Shown here: one piece after another, positions 1-7,889 of the stretch
Numbering within the stretch: position 1 is the stretch's first letter
Layout of the letters: each line of letters starts with the position of its first letter
DNA from: Hyphomicrobiales bacterium
GTDB taxonomy: Bacteria; Pseudomonadota; Alphaproteobacteria; Rhizobiales; Rhizobiaceae
DNA: 34,251 nt
Assembly (NCBI GenBank): GCA_900474095.1
Contig: UCOA01000044.1
Coordinates: forward strand, 1-34,251
Reading direction: 5' to 3'
The notes under the pieces: generated by a model
Database searches by the model: none
The model's input: only the letters and a program-made list of their open reading frames with translations
Told to the model about the DNA's origin: nothing
Translations under genes and position numbers: made by a program

Positions 1-1
1 G

Positions 2-616
2 CTTGCCGAACCGGCCGAGCGGGTACGCGAGCTGAAATCGCACGAGGGCTCAGCCATCACACTGGCGACCAGGGCGGACTATGAGCCGATCTTCGATTTC
101 GCCCGCGCCACCGGCCTACGGCTAGAGGAATGCCTCTTGAAGTGGTCGGAAGTGGACTGGCAAACGGGATGGATCGTCAAGACCGGTAAGGGTGGCCGGC
201 TGGTGAAGACGGCAATCACGCCGACTGTTCGCGAGATCCTGTTGCCTCTGCGCGGCCACAACGCGGAATGGGTGTTCACCTATCAGGCCGCTCGCGTCCG
301 CAAGGCCAAATCTGCCTATAAGGGCGACGGCGAGGCTCGTCTTCGCGGCCAGCGCTACCCGATCACCTACAATGGCTTGAAGTCGCAATGGAAACAAATC
401 CGCGCGGCGGCTTCTGTCGAGGACTTCCGCTTCCATGATTTCCGCCACGACCTGGCAACCAAGCTCCTGCGCGCCACCGGCAATTTGAAGATGGTCCAGA
501 AGGCCCTCAGCCATGCCGATATTAAGACCACGACGCGCTATGCGCATGTGCTCGACGAGGAGGTTGCAGGAGCATTGGAGAAGCTATCGCGAAAGCAAAA
601 ACGGGGCGCTCGGTAG
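2..616 (+). CDS. Tyrosine-type site-specific integrase, 5'-truncated by window edge
   Basis: This is the C-terminal catalytic part of a phage/island tyrosine recombinase; the reading frame is open from position 2, so the N-terminal part lies outside the window. The catalytic set is visible in order: Arg in ATGLRLEE, Lys in KTGKGGR, His and Arg in HDFRHD (Arg of the HxxR box), His in LSHADI, and the nucleophile Tyr in TTTRYAHV. The HxxR box normally continues RHTF/RHTA, and here it reads RHDLATKLL. The enzyme would integrate and excise the island by strand exchange at a tRNA 3' end. Its position at the far end of the segment from the tRNA-Pro scar at 6457-6501 fits a mobile island. Family call is firm; the exact subfamily cannot be told from the fragment. 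Confidence 0.93.
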   Translation, partial: LAEPAERVRELKSHEGSAITLATRADYEPIFDFARATGLRLEECLLKWSEVDWQTGWIVKTGKGGRLVKTAITPTVREILLPLRGHNAEWVFTYQAARVRKAKSAYKGDGEARLRGQRYPITYNGLKSQWKQIRAAASVEDFRFHDFRHDLATKLLRATGNLKMVQKALSHADIKTTTRYAHVLDEEVAGALEKLSRKQKRGAR

Positions 617-832
617 CGATCGCCACCTACGGCCTGGCCGGAGCCGACATTGGAGACGTCAGGCAGAACCCGAGAACAGACCTTTTTTTGCCGAAGGTCC
701 CGCCCGTGACAGAGATTGCACCGCGCCGGCGGCGCCTAGAGACTGGAGCCTCCTGCGCCGTTACAAATACATCGGTGGGTTGAACTGTTCTTCTGTTATA
801 GAGACTAGCCGATCTGTATCATGGGGAGATAA

Positions 833-3436
833 ATGGCGCTTTCAGATTTGACAGATCCCGCAGCTGTCACCGCTGCGATGGATGAGTTCGACCAGCTCGG
901 TCGAGAGAGTTTTCTCCAAAAGTACGGCTTCCGCCCTGCAAGAGCTTACTTCATCCGTCGAAATGGAAAGCATTACGATTCAAAGGCCATTGTGGGTGCT
1001 GCCCGCGGCTTCCAGCACTCCGAGCTTGGTAGCCTGCGCTCCGATGAATTTAGCGGTGGCGAGCAAACCGTTCGCGCACTTCTTGAAAGGCTGGGATTCG
1101 AGGTGGTTGTCGAAGAAGGGAACCAAGCACCCATCACCTCGCGGGATATCGAACTCATGAGGCAAAGCCGTGCCAAGGCTCGGTATACGGATTTTTCTGA
1201 GGAAGAGCGTTCAGCGTACCAAAGGGTTCATGCCGCCCTGGGTGAACTTGGCCATGTCGCCGTTGCGGAGCTCGGCGGCCCAACAAAGTATGTTCTGAAG
1301 CTAACTTCTGGATTTCATCCTTCCTCGGGCATTCGTGGAGGCAAGCCAAAGGACCTGTGGTTCGGTGTGTATCGGCGGGAAAACGAAGACCCCTTTCTCG
1401 GAAACCCTCAAATCTTCATGATCGTGTCCGAACGCGGTATTGAGTTTGGCTTTGGCGCTCTCACTCACCCCGACGACTTTTCGAACCAGGAAATTAAGAA
1501 TCGGGTCCGGGCGATTGCACCACAAGTGCTTCAGCTGCTTCCCCCGCCTGACTCAATCCAAGCGCAGGATCTGAGCGCGCGGCTTACAGAGACCGGACCT
1601 TGGTATTTTCGCCGAAAGCAGCGTCTCGAACCAAAGCAGTCAGAATATGTGCCTTTCGAACAATGGCTTAGGTTTGTTCGATCTCCCGATGGCGCCCGCA
1701 ACGCTGGAGGAGGCATCACGCAGTATCTACAAATTGACGAGGTTGATGGCGCCAACCTCAACGAGCTAGTCCGTCAGACAGTTTACGTTTTTGGTTCTCT
1801 AATGGAGGCGGTAAGCGCCAACAAGGAGCACGAATTGATCGCAATATCCGAAGGTCCCAGAGACAGCGCAGACCACGACTTACAGGTTGGCAATCGGGAG
1901 TTCGCCGATGCTCTCGGCACGTTCTTGGCGCAATTTGCAAAAGCGCGCGCTGAGCCATTTCAAAAGACCGAGAATCTGTGGGCGGCGATGGCTCGGGTTA
2001 AAGATCGACTTGAGCGTTTTCCGGCTGTGCAAAGCCGTAAGGATATCCTGGTTAGCATGAGTGTCGGACAGGGCAACTGGGCCAGCGTACCCTGGATCGC
2101 CCTGATGAACACCAAGGTTACGCGCTCAACGCAAGAAGGTGTCTCCGCTGTCTTTCTGATCGCAAAAAACCTCGAGCGAATTTTCCTTACTCTCAATCAA
2201 GGCACAACAAAGCTCGTCAATGAGCTTGGACAAACCGGTGCGCAAGCCCGAATGGAGGCTGTTGCCAAAGCAGCACGTGTTCAAATCTCTGATTCTCTGG
2301 GAAGCCGCTATTCGCTCGATAATCTCATTGATTTAGGAGCAACCGGCTGGCTTGCCAGGAACTATGAGTTCGGCACCATCGCGCACACGGATCTGGAGGC
2401 AAACAATCTCCCCTCCGATGAAGGCATGAATGAAATGCTAGAGGCTGTGCTCGCTGCTTATGACCAAGTCATTGATGCGCCCGAACGTCCTGCGCCGCTT
2501 CACAATGCTTCCGATACTCGAGACGCAGAAGAGAATGATTCGAGCGGACCCGAGCCTTACGCGATTGAAGATGCCCTTGATGATATCTTCATGGATCGCG
2601 ATGCGCTTGAACGGCTTCTGGCTATTTGGCACAGCAAGAAGAACTTAATACTCCAGGGTGCACCTGGCGTAGGAAAGAGCTATGTCGCAAAGCGGCTTGC
2701 TCAATTGTTGTTGGGGGCCAAAGACGCAAGCCGAATCGCGACCATTCAGTTCCATCAATCTTACAGCTATGAGGATTTCGTTCAGGGCTATCGCCCTGAC
2801 GGGGCGGGTGGCTTCGAGCTGCGAAATGGGATCTTTCACCGCTTCTGTGAAAAGGCGGATCGCTCGCCGGCCCTGCCTCACGTCTTCATCATCGATGAAA
2901 TCAATCGCGGAAATCTCTCAAAAATCCTCGGCGAGCTTATGTTGCTGGTGGAGCACGATAAACGCGGCCCCGGCTGGGCAACGACTTTGACATACTCAAA
3001 GGAGGGTGACGCTCCGTTCTTCGTTCCGGAAAATATCTACATCCTGGGCATGATGAACACCGCTGATCGGTCGCTCTCATTGGTGGACTACGCACTTAGG
3101 CGCAGATTCTCATTCGCATCGCTCGAGCCCATGTTCAATAGCCCGAAGTTGGGGGCCTTGCTGGAAGCGTGCGGTGTACCTGGCGAAATCGTAGCAATGA
3201 TCGTCGAGCGCATGAACGCGCTAAATCACACGATCGGCGACGATCGGGCCAATCTTGGGCCCGGGTACCGGATTGGACACAGCTTCTTCGTTCCGCCGTC
3301 CAAATTTCATTACGACGAGGGCTGGTATCGTCGCGTAATTGAGACTGAAATCTATCCTCTTCTTGAAGAGTACTGGTTCGATGATCCGGATAAGGCGCTT
3401 GACTGGCAAGCGCGCTTGCTTGCAGGCGCGCCGTGA
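833..3436 (+). CDS. McrB-like AAA+ GTPase with ScoMcrA-like N-terminal extension
   Basis: 867-residue protein, much longer than E. coli McrB (about 460). The AAA+ motor is in the C-terminal third: Walker A GAPGVGKS at 609-616, Walker B plus McrB signature IIDEINRGN at 686-694, the MNTADRS box at 741-747 and arginine-finger region LRRRF at 755-759. McrB proteins hydrolyse GTP and translocate DNA while driving the McrC nuclease. Residues about 5-95 (GRESFLQKYGF, YDSKAIVGAA, FSGGEQTV) resemble the N-terminal head domain of Streptomyces ScoMcrA. Residues about 390-545 resemble the MrcB/DUF3578 N-terminal domain. Residues about 120-380 are not recognised. The start is fixed by the ribosome site GGGGAGA just before the ATG and an in-frame stop upstream. 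The stop overlaps the mcrC-like start. AAA+ call is firm; N-terminal assignments are pattern matches only. Confidence 0.9.
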   Translation: MALSDLTDPAAVTAAMDEFDQLGRESFLQKYGFRPARAYFIRRNGKHYDSKAIVGAARGFQHSELGSLRSDEFSGGEQTVRALLERLGFEVVVEEGNQAPITSRDIELMRQSRAKARYTDFSEEERSAYQRVHAALGELGHVAVAELGGPTKYVLKLTSGFHPSSGIRGGKPKDLWFGVYRRENEDPFLGNPQIFMIVSERGIEFGFGALTHPDDFSNQEIKNRVRAIAPQVLQLLPPPDSIQAQDLSARLTETGPWYFRRKQRLEPKQSEYVPFEQWLRFVRSPDGARNAGGGITQYLQIDEVDGANLNELVRQTVYVFGSLMEAVSANKEHELIAISEGPRDSADHDLQVGNREFADALGTFLAQFAKARAEPFQKTENLWAAMARVKDRLERFPAVQSRKDILVSMSVGQGNWASVPWIALMNTKVTRSTQEGVSAVFLIAKNLERIFLTLNQGTTKLVNELGQTGAQARMEAVAKAARVQISDSLGSRYSLDNLIDLGATGWLARNYEFGTIAHTDLEANNLPSDEGMNEMLEAVLAAYDQVIDAPERPAPLHNASDTRDAEENDSSGPEPYAIEDALDDIFMDRDALERLLAIWHSKKNLILQGAPGVGKSYVAKRLAQLLLGAKDASRIATIQFHQSYSYEDFVQGYRPDGAGGFELRNGIFHRFCEKADRSPALPHVFIIDEINRGNLSKILGELMLLVEHDKRGPGWATTLTYSKEGDAPFFVPENIYILGMMNTADRSLSLVDYALRRRFSFASLEPMFNSPKLGALLEACGVPGEIVAMIVERMNALNHTIGDDRANLGPGYRIGHSFFVPPSKFHYDEGWYRRVIETEIYPLLEEYWFDDPDKALDWQARLLAGAP

Positions 3437-4512
3437 AAATACCGATCCGGAACCTTTATTATCTCTTCCTCTACGCATGGGATCGTTTCCCGGGCGGAGC
3501 GCTGACGAGTGCTGGTCTCGACGACAGCCCGGATCTCCCCAATTTACTGGCGCGCCTTTTATCGTCCGGTACCAAACGCTTGGTTCGCCGCGGGTTGGAC
3601 CGGGATTACAGGGCTTTCACCGAAGAGTTGGTGAGCCCTCGTGGCCGACTACGACTAGACCGCATGGCGAAGGAGACTACCAAGCTTCGGGGAACGGTCG
3701 TCTGCGATATTGATGAACTTTCCCATGACGTCCTGCACAACCAGATCCTAAAATCAACCCTGTCCAGTCTCGGCCGTAGTCCCGAGGTCGAAAAAGCTAC
3801 GAGGCATGAACTGCGGGCACTTGCCAGTCGATTTCCGGACGTCTTAGACATTCGCGTTTCCGGTGGGTTGTTCCGGCGGATTGCGGTCTCGCGGAACAAT
3901 CGAGAGTACGCGTTCCTTATGCGTATCTGTGAATTCCTATTCTGGTCGCTGATGCCGGACCAAAATGGGGCCGAGGTGCGGTTCCAGAGGATCCTCGAAG
4001 ATGAGACGAAGATGTCCTCGGTCTTCGAAAAATTCCTCCGTAGCTTCTACCAAATTCATCGGCCCGAATACCGGGTTCGTGCGGAGGCGCCAGCCTGGCA
4101 TGTTTCTGACGCGACCGAGGCTGATTTGGCTCTGCTCCCCCGCATGATCACCGATATCACGCTGCGGGGCCGCGACAGGACTATCATTGTCGACGCAAAA
4201 TTCTACAGAGCGGCATTGGCACCGAGTCCGTTTGGTGAGCGGGTCAGGTCGCAGCACCTATATCAGTTGATCACATATCTCCAACACGAGCGCGCCCGAC
4301 GCGATGGAGGGACGGTTGTCGGCATGCTTCTTTACCCGCAGGTCGGAAGGCAACTTCGCCTGCAGTACCGACTGCTTGGTATCCCAACAATCGTCGCAAC
4401 CGTCGACTTGGGACAGGATTGGCAGAGTGTCGAGGCTGAGCTCCACCAACTCATCGACATCTGCGGGGAATATCGGCAACCGATAGTCGACGGCCGTGAA
4501 CAGGTACTCTGA
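3433..4512 (+). CDS. McrC-like PD-(D/E)XK restriction endonuclease subunit
   Basis: 359 residues, the size of McrC-family proteins. It starts with GTG inside a GTGA overlap with the stop of the mcrB-like gene, so the two are translationally coupled as in classical mcrBC. The N-terminus (IPIRNLYYLFLYAWDRF) has the usual McrC beginning, which is thought to contact the McrB ring. The nuclease core is visible as Asp241 in ITDITL, Asp254-Ala-Lys256 in IIVDAKFY and a following helix with QLYQLITYL-like Gln/Tyr. These match the D...DxK metal-binding set of McrC nucleases. The family cuts DNA when the partner motor is loaded at a modified recognition site. Nothing appears truncated. The modification recognised cannot be deduced from this subunit. 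Confidence 0.88.
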   Translation: MKIPIRNLYYLFLYAWDRFPGGALTSAGLDDSPDLPNLLARLLSSGTKRLVRRGLDRDYRAFTEELVSPRGRLRLDRMAKETTKLRGTVVCDIDELSHDVLHNQILKSTLSSLGRSPEVEKATRHELRALASRFPDVLDIRVSGGLFRRIAVSRNNREYAFLMRICEFLFWSLMPDQNGAEVRFQRILEDETKMSSVFEKFLRSFYQIHRPEYRVRAEAPAWHVSDATEADLALLPRMITDITLRGRDRTIIVDAKFYRAALAPSPFGERVRSQHLYQLITYLQHERARRDGGTVVGMLLYPQVGRQLRLQYRLLGIPTIVATVDLGQDWQSVEAELHQLIDICGEYRQPIVDGREQVL

Positions 4513-4557
4513 GAGCAAATGGCGCAGGCATGATCGCGGCTTAAGCGGGGTTCGACA

Positions 4558-6249
4558 ATGGAAAGGCGGAGTGCGCAGAAGGACGGTAATGCAGCTTGGC
4601 GCGATGTCCGGAGGCAGGTGCTTGAACGCGACCGGAATTGCTGTGTGAGCTGCTCAGTGTCTGTCACCTCTGCTGAGGCTGACATACACCATCTGTTGCC
4701 ACGGTCTATGGGGGGAACAGACGAACTTTCCAACCTCATCACGCTATGTGACGGGTGTCATGCTGCTCACCATCCCAATCTTGCCGGAGGGTTAGCGCGA
4801 GGCCTTATAGAGCGCTGGGCTGTAAGGCTGGCTCGATGGATTGACACCACTGGTTCGAGCCAGGCTCTGGTCAACTTCGGCCCGGCTCTTCGCCTGTTTG
4901 GAGTCCATCGTTTTCGTGAAGGTCAGCTTCCGATCGTTCTGGCTGCCCTCTGTGGGAAGTCCGTGCTTGTAGTAAGCCCCACTGGATCCGGAAAGACCCT
5001 CTGTTTTCAACTACCAGCCATGCTGCGTCATGGCCCAACGATCGTGGTTAGTCCGCTAAAGACCTTGATGGCCGACCAGGTCTCGAACCTATTGTCACGG
5101 AAGATCCCTGCGACTTTCATCAATTCCGATCTCGCGAAAGATGAGAAGCGGATCAGATTTGAGCTACTTAAAAAAGGGGCGATCAAGCTGCTCTATCTCG
5201 CACCTGAAAGATTTTTCGTGCGCAGCGAGGAGGAGCGGAACGGCCTTAAGCGAACACGACCTTCGTTCCTCGTTATCGACGAGGCTCATTGTGTGGACCA
5301 GTGGGGACGAGACTTTCGCCCCGAGTACGGAAGGCTACACGAAGTCCGGGAGAAATTGGGCAAGCCTACTGTACTGGCTTTCACGGCGACCGCCGGGCGA
5401 GAGATGCAGCAACGTATCCTGAGCTCACTTGGTGTGAACGACGCTGTCATCTTCGTCAGGGGCGTTGACCGTCCCAATATCGCTCTCGTCAGAGTGAAGG
5501 CTCATGAGAGCGAGCGCGTGAATGAGATCGCCAAACTGCTTCGTTTGCGAGAACTGCAGGGGCAGAAAGCCATGATTTTCGTACCGTCCGTCGCAGTCGG
5601 CGAGAGGCTCAAAAATGCATTGGCACAGCTCGGGCTTGAGATTCCATTCTATCATTCCAGCCTGGGTACCCCATGGGAACGTCAAGAGCTTGTAAAGAGG
5701 TTCGTGGGGCAGAGTAGGCCTGTTGCGGACCAGATCATTTGCACCAACGCATTCGGGATGGGTCTCGATGTTCCGAACGTCCGTTTGGTGGTGCACTGGC
5801 AACAGTCGGCGTCAGTCGAAGACCAGCTTCAAGAATATGGAAGGGCTGGGCGTGACGGACGCGCTTCAGCTGCCGTCATTTTCCACGAAGGAAGACCAGA
5901 GGGACGTGATGTCGGGCGGTTGAAGTTCATGGCCGAAAAAACTGCCGAAGCTGCAAAGCTAAGCGAAATCGAGTCCATCCGCATGCGCGAACGTCGATTC
6001 AGGCAAATCGATCAGGTCAGTGCGATCTTGCACTCCAGTTCATGCGTCCGGGAAGCTGTGATCGACTACTTCGAGGGGGCCAAGAAACGCCAGCCTCTTT
6101 CGCTATCTACGCGAATCCTTGATTGGGTTTTCGGCAGCCGCCATGAGGCGGCGAAAATTCGTTTCTGCTGTGATCATTGCGATGCTGCATTGATAAAGAA
6201 ATCTGGTGCCGTTGGATATGTGGCTGAGGCGGTGCGCGGGCGGCGCTAG
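4558..6249 (+). CDS. HNH nuclease fused to RecQ-type DEAH helicase
   Basis: 563 residues with two modules. Residues about 14-75 form an HNH/McrA-type nuclease: CxxC at 29-32, paired His at 44-45 in DIHHLLPRSMGG, Asn59, CxxC at 64-67 and His68/71/72. Residues about 105-545 are a superfamily 2 RecQ helicase: PTGSGKT (141-147), DEAH (241-244), AFTATA (274-279) and QEYGRAGRDG (425-434). A partial RecQ zinc site follows (Cys496, Cys537/538, Cys541), with one Cys of the usual set apparently absent. There is no HRDC domain. Ordinary RecQ has no HNH domain. The gene begins 45 bp after the mcrC-like gene on the same strand, so it probably belongs to the same operon and supplies a second nuclease and an unwinding motor. 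Function as defence is inferred from domains and context. Confidence 0.9.
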   Translation: MERRSAQKDGNAAWRDVRRQVLERDRNCCVSCSVSVTSAEADIHHLLPRSMGGTDELSNLITLCDGCHAAHHPNLAGGLARGLIERWAVRLARWIDTTGSSQALVNFGPALRLFGVHRFREGQLPIVLAALCGKSVLVVSPTGSGKTLCFQLPAMLRHGPTIVVSPLKTLMADQVSNLLSRKIPATFINSDLAKDEKRIRFELLKKGAIKLLYLAPERFFVRSEEERNGLKRTRPSFLVIDEAHCVDQWGRDFRPEYGRLHEVREKLGKPTVLAFTATAGREMQQRILSSLGVNDAVIFVRGVDRPNIALVRVKAHESERVNEIAKLLRLRELQGQKAMIFVPSVAVGERLKNALAQLGLEIPFYHSSLGTPWERQELVKRFVGQSRPVADQIICTNAFGMGLDVPNVRLVVHWQQSASVEDQLQEYGRAGRDGRASAAVIFHEGRPEGRDVGRLKFMAEKTAEAAKLSEIESIRMRERRFRQIDQVSAILHSSSCVREAVIDYFEGAKKRQPLSLSTRILDWVFGSRHEAAKIRFCCDHCDAALIKKSGAVGYVAEAVRGRR

Positions 6250-6363
6250 ATGACCGCCTTTTGGCTCGAAGCGGAAGTTGCCTCATGACCGCTGATTGGC
6301 CCATCGCTGCCGTTTAGGCGCCTAGTCACAAGGGTATTGGGATTTCCGGCCAGCGCAAAAGCA

Positions 6364-6408
6364 GGACACGGAGTCCCGAAAAAAGTCCCGGACACGAATG
6401 GAGAGTCC
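6364..6408. repeat. Short direct repeats beside the att scar, possible integrase arm sites
   Basis: GGACACG occurs at 6364-6370 and 6390-6396, and AGTCCCG at 6372-6378 and 6384-6390, with a related GAGTCC at 6403-6408. Such clusters 50-100 bp inside an attachment site are where tyrosine integrases often bind with their N-terminal domain. The assignment rests only on position and repetition. Confidence 0.35.
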
Positions 6409-6456
6409 GTTGTAACCCCTTTTCACGCATGCGAAATCGGCGTTAGGCGCATTCTC

Positions 6457-6501
6457 CTGGGGGTCAAGGGGTCGTGGGTTCGAATCCCGCCGCTCCGACC
6501 A
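6457..6501 (+). repeat. Attachment-site scar (attR-like): 3' portion of a tRNA-Pro(GGG) gene
   Basis: The segment reads as the anticodon loop CTGGGGG (6457-6463), the 3' anticodon strand TCAAG, a variable loop, T-arm GTGGG-TTCGAAT-CCCGC (6474-6490), 3' acceptor strand CGCTCCG (6491-6497), discriminator A and CCA. The bases before it (TTCTC) cannot pair with TCAAG and no 5' acceptor strand CGGAGCG lies upstream, so this is not a whole tRNA. It is what an island leaves at its far end when the integrase uses the tRNA 3' end as core site. The intact tRNA-Pro should lie just left of this window, next to the integrase. It marks the right end of the island. Confidence 0.82.
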
Positions 6502-6721
6502 AAAACCTTTTGATTTCCTCCAGATCGTCCTTTTCCATTTTCCTAGCTACCGGAAGAAAACGGAACAAAAAGGCGACGAATCGCGGTTTTGGTAGCACAG
6601 TCCCTAGAACAAAACAGACATCTGTCCAAGGGATGTTCCCACCGGAAATGGTGGTCAAGTCAATCTACAGGACCGGCCGTTAATGCTGGTACTTTGAGCG
6701 ACTACGTGCTTCAAAAACCGC

Positions 6722-7057
6722 ATGGATTTCAGCTGGCAATACGTTCACGACAATTTCGATTGGCTCGGCCACGTGGTGGAGGCGCTTTGCATTGCCACCG
6801 TCCTAACCGTCCTTGGTCTCGCGTTCTTCAAACGCCGCACCGCTCTAATCATCGGCCTCGCGTTTGCCTCGGGGCATTTCCACGGCCGAGAAAAGCGTGA
6901 TTTCGAAATCGCGACCCGCATGCCGCCCCCGCATCTCGACGCCTACAAAATGTGGAACTGGTCCTGGGATCAAGCTACCGACTTCTGGCCTGTAGCCGCC
7001 GTCACGTTTGTCCTTCTCATAATGACCATAAGGTACAAGCGCACTCCGCACGATTAA
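6722..7057 (+). CDS. Small phage-like membrane protein
   Basis: 111 residues with two clear hydrophobic segments, about 17-37 (VVEALCIATVLTVLGLAFF) and about 90-106 (FWPVAAVTFVLLIMTI). A charged central region contains GHFHGREKRDFE. Small membrane proteins with a GREKRD-like stretch after the first hydrophobic segment are common in phages and prophage remnants of proteobacteria. The ribosome site is weak, so the start is uncertain. The gene lies just outside the att scar, which suggests an older integrated element or a second island at the same tRNA. Function is unknown. Confidence 0.55.
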   Translation: MDFSWQYVHDNFDWLGHVVEALCIATVLTVLGLAFFKRRTALIIGLAFASGHFHGREKRDFEIATRMPPPHLDAYKMWNWSWDQATDFWPVAAVTFVLLIMTIRYKRTPHD

Positions 7058-7202
7058 ATTGTGTTACTCCAAGGGGGACGCAGAATAGATTGCCAGATCA
7101 GTCGAACGCGTGCTCTCGCGAAAACGGCCGACACGCTCTTACAGGCTTAGTTAAGCCTTGGGGAAAGCTCGTCCTAGTCTTCCAAGCAGCAGCAACCGCC
7201 GG

Positions 7203-7469
7203 TCAATGCACGGACACCTCCGGCTCCGGGTCTTCCAGAAACGACCGGATGCCGTCCCGCTCAACGGTGGCGAGGAATTCCTCGAAAGCTTCCTTGTCGG
7301 TGGGAAACGGCTCTTCCCAGACGGTCAGGCCCTCGTCCTGGTCGATCACCTCCATCGTCCAGCCGTCGTTGCTTCCCGCATCGCGGAAGATGTCGACGAG
7401 CACGGTGACGCCGTCATCGGTGAATTCGCCGGCGAAATCCGAATGCTCGAGCTTCTGCTTCTTTGCCAT
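7203..7469 (-). CDS. Conserved small hypothetical protein, acidic
   Basis: 88 residues starting MAKKQKLEHSDF, with an acidic body (DDG, DQDEGLTVWEEPF, DPEPE) and no signal peptide or membrane segment. I do not recognise a domain. The start was chosen because the longer frame upstream translates to low-complexity Arg/Gly-rich sequence typical of a shadow of the neighbouring gene. It follows the next minus-strand gene by 5 bp and is probably cotranscribed with it. It looks like a small cytosolic protein of unknown role. Confidence 0.7.
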   Translation of the reverse strand: MAKKQKLEHSDFAGEFTDDGVTVLVDIFRDAGSNDGWTMEVIDQDEGLTVWEEPFPTDKEAFEEFLATVERDGIRSFLEDPEPEVSVH

Positions 7470-7474
7470 GATGC

Positions 7475-7825
7475 CTATGCCTGTTTCGGGTTGGTGACGG
7501 TGGCGATAAGCCGGCCCCTGGAGCGTTCGCGGGTGGCGATCCCCTCGAGGCGTTTTGCGGCTTCCTTGATTTCCAACGGCGTAAACAGCGAGCGATATTG
7601 CGCCCGCACCATCGCCGCCTCCATCGACAATTCGGTCTTGCCGGCGTCGATCAGGCGCTCGAGCCCGGTCGTACCCGGCTTGAACACCAGTTCCTTTGCC
7701 GCCTCGACGCCGCCCTTCAAAATGACGAGACGGCGAAACAGGACCGGCCGGAAGCCGAAACGCGCGCAATGATCGTAGAGGGCGAGCATGTCCGCGTGAA
7801 AAGTCGCCTGAAGGGATTTCGTCAT
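7475..7825 (-). CDS. Conserved hypothetical protein
   Basis: 116 residues starting MTKSLQATFHADM. It is mostly helical in appearance (DMLALYDHCARFGF, GLERLIDAGKTELSMEAAMV, EIKEAAKRLEG) with no membrane segment, signal peptide or known catalytic motif. The longer frame upstream is Arg/Pro/Ser-rich shadow sequence, so the internal ATG is preferred. It forms a pair with the 88-residue gene downstream. I do not recognise the family. Confidence 0.7.
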   Translation of the reverse strand: MTKSLQATFHADMLALYDHCARFGFRPVLFRRLVILKGGVEAAKELVFKPGTTGLERLIDAGKTELSMEAAMVRAQYRSLFTPLEIKEAAKRLEGIATRERSRGRLIATVTNPKQA

Positions 7826-7889
7826 GTCGTTCTTTTCTTCATCCGGGGTAGGAGATGTGGAGGTGCGAGGCGGCGAAACCAAGGGCCTC

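Larger units (their letters stand above)
6250..6721. other. 472 bp non-coding region across the island right boundary
   Basis: Apart from the short repeats and the tRNA-Pro fragment listed separately, no supported gene is seen. The part after the scar (6502-6721) is A+T-richer than the core genome and may be debris of older integrations. The minus-strand frame through the tRNA fragment is discussed among the rejected items. Confidence 0.6.

Noticed and set aside
6441-6501. Complete tRNA-Pro gene
   Set aside because: Anticodon and acceptor stems cannot form with the bases to the left; only the 3' part matches a tRNA.
6464-6658. Minus-strand frame ending in VGAAGFEPTTP
   Set aside because: That ending is the well-known false translation of the antisense strand of a tRNA 3' end; it lies across the tRNA-Pro scar and has no ribosome site or family.
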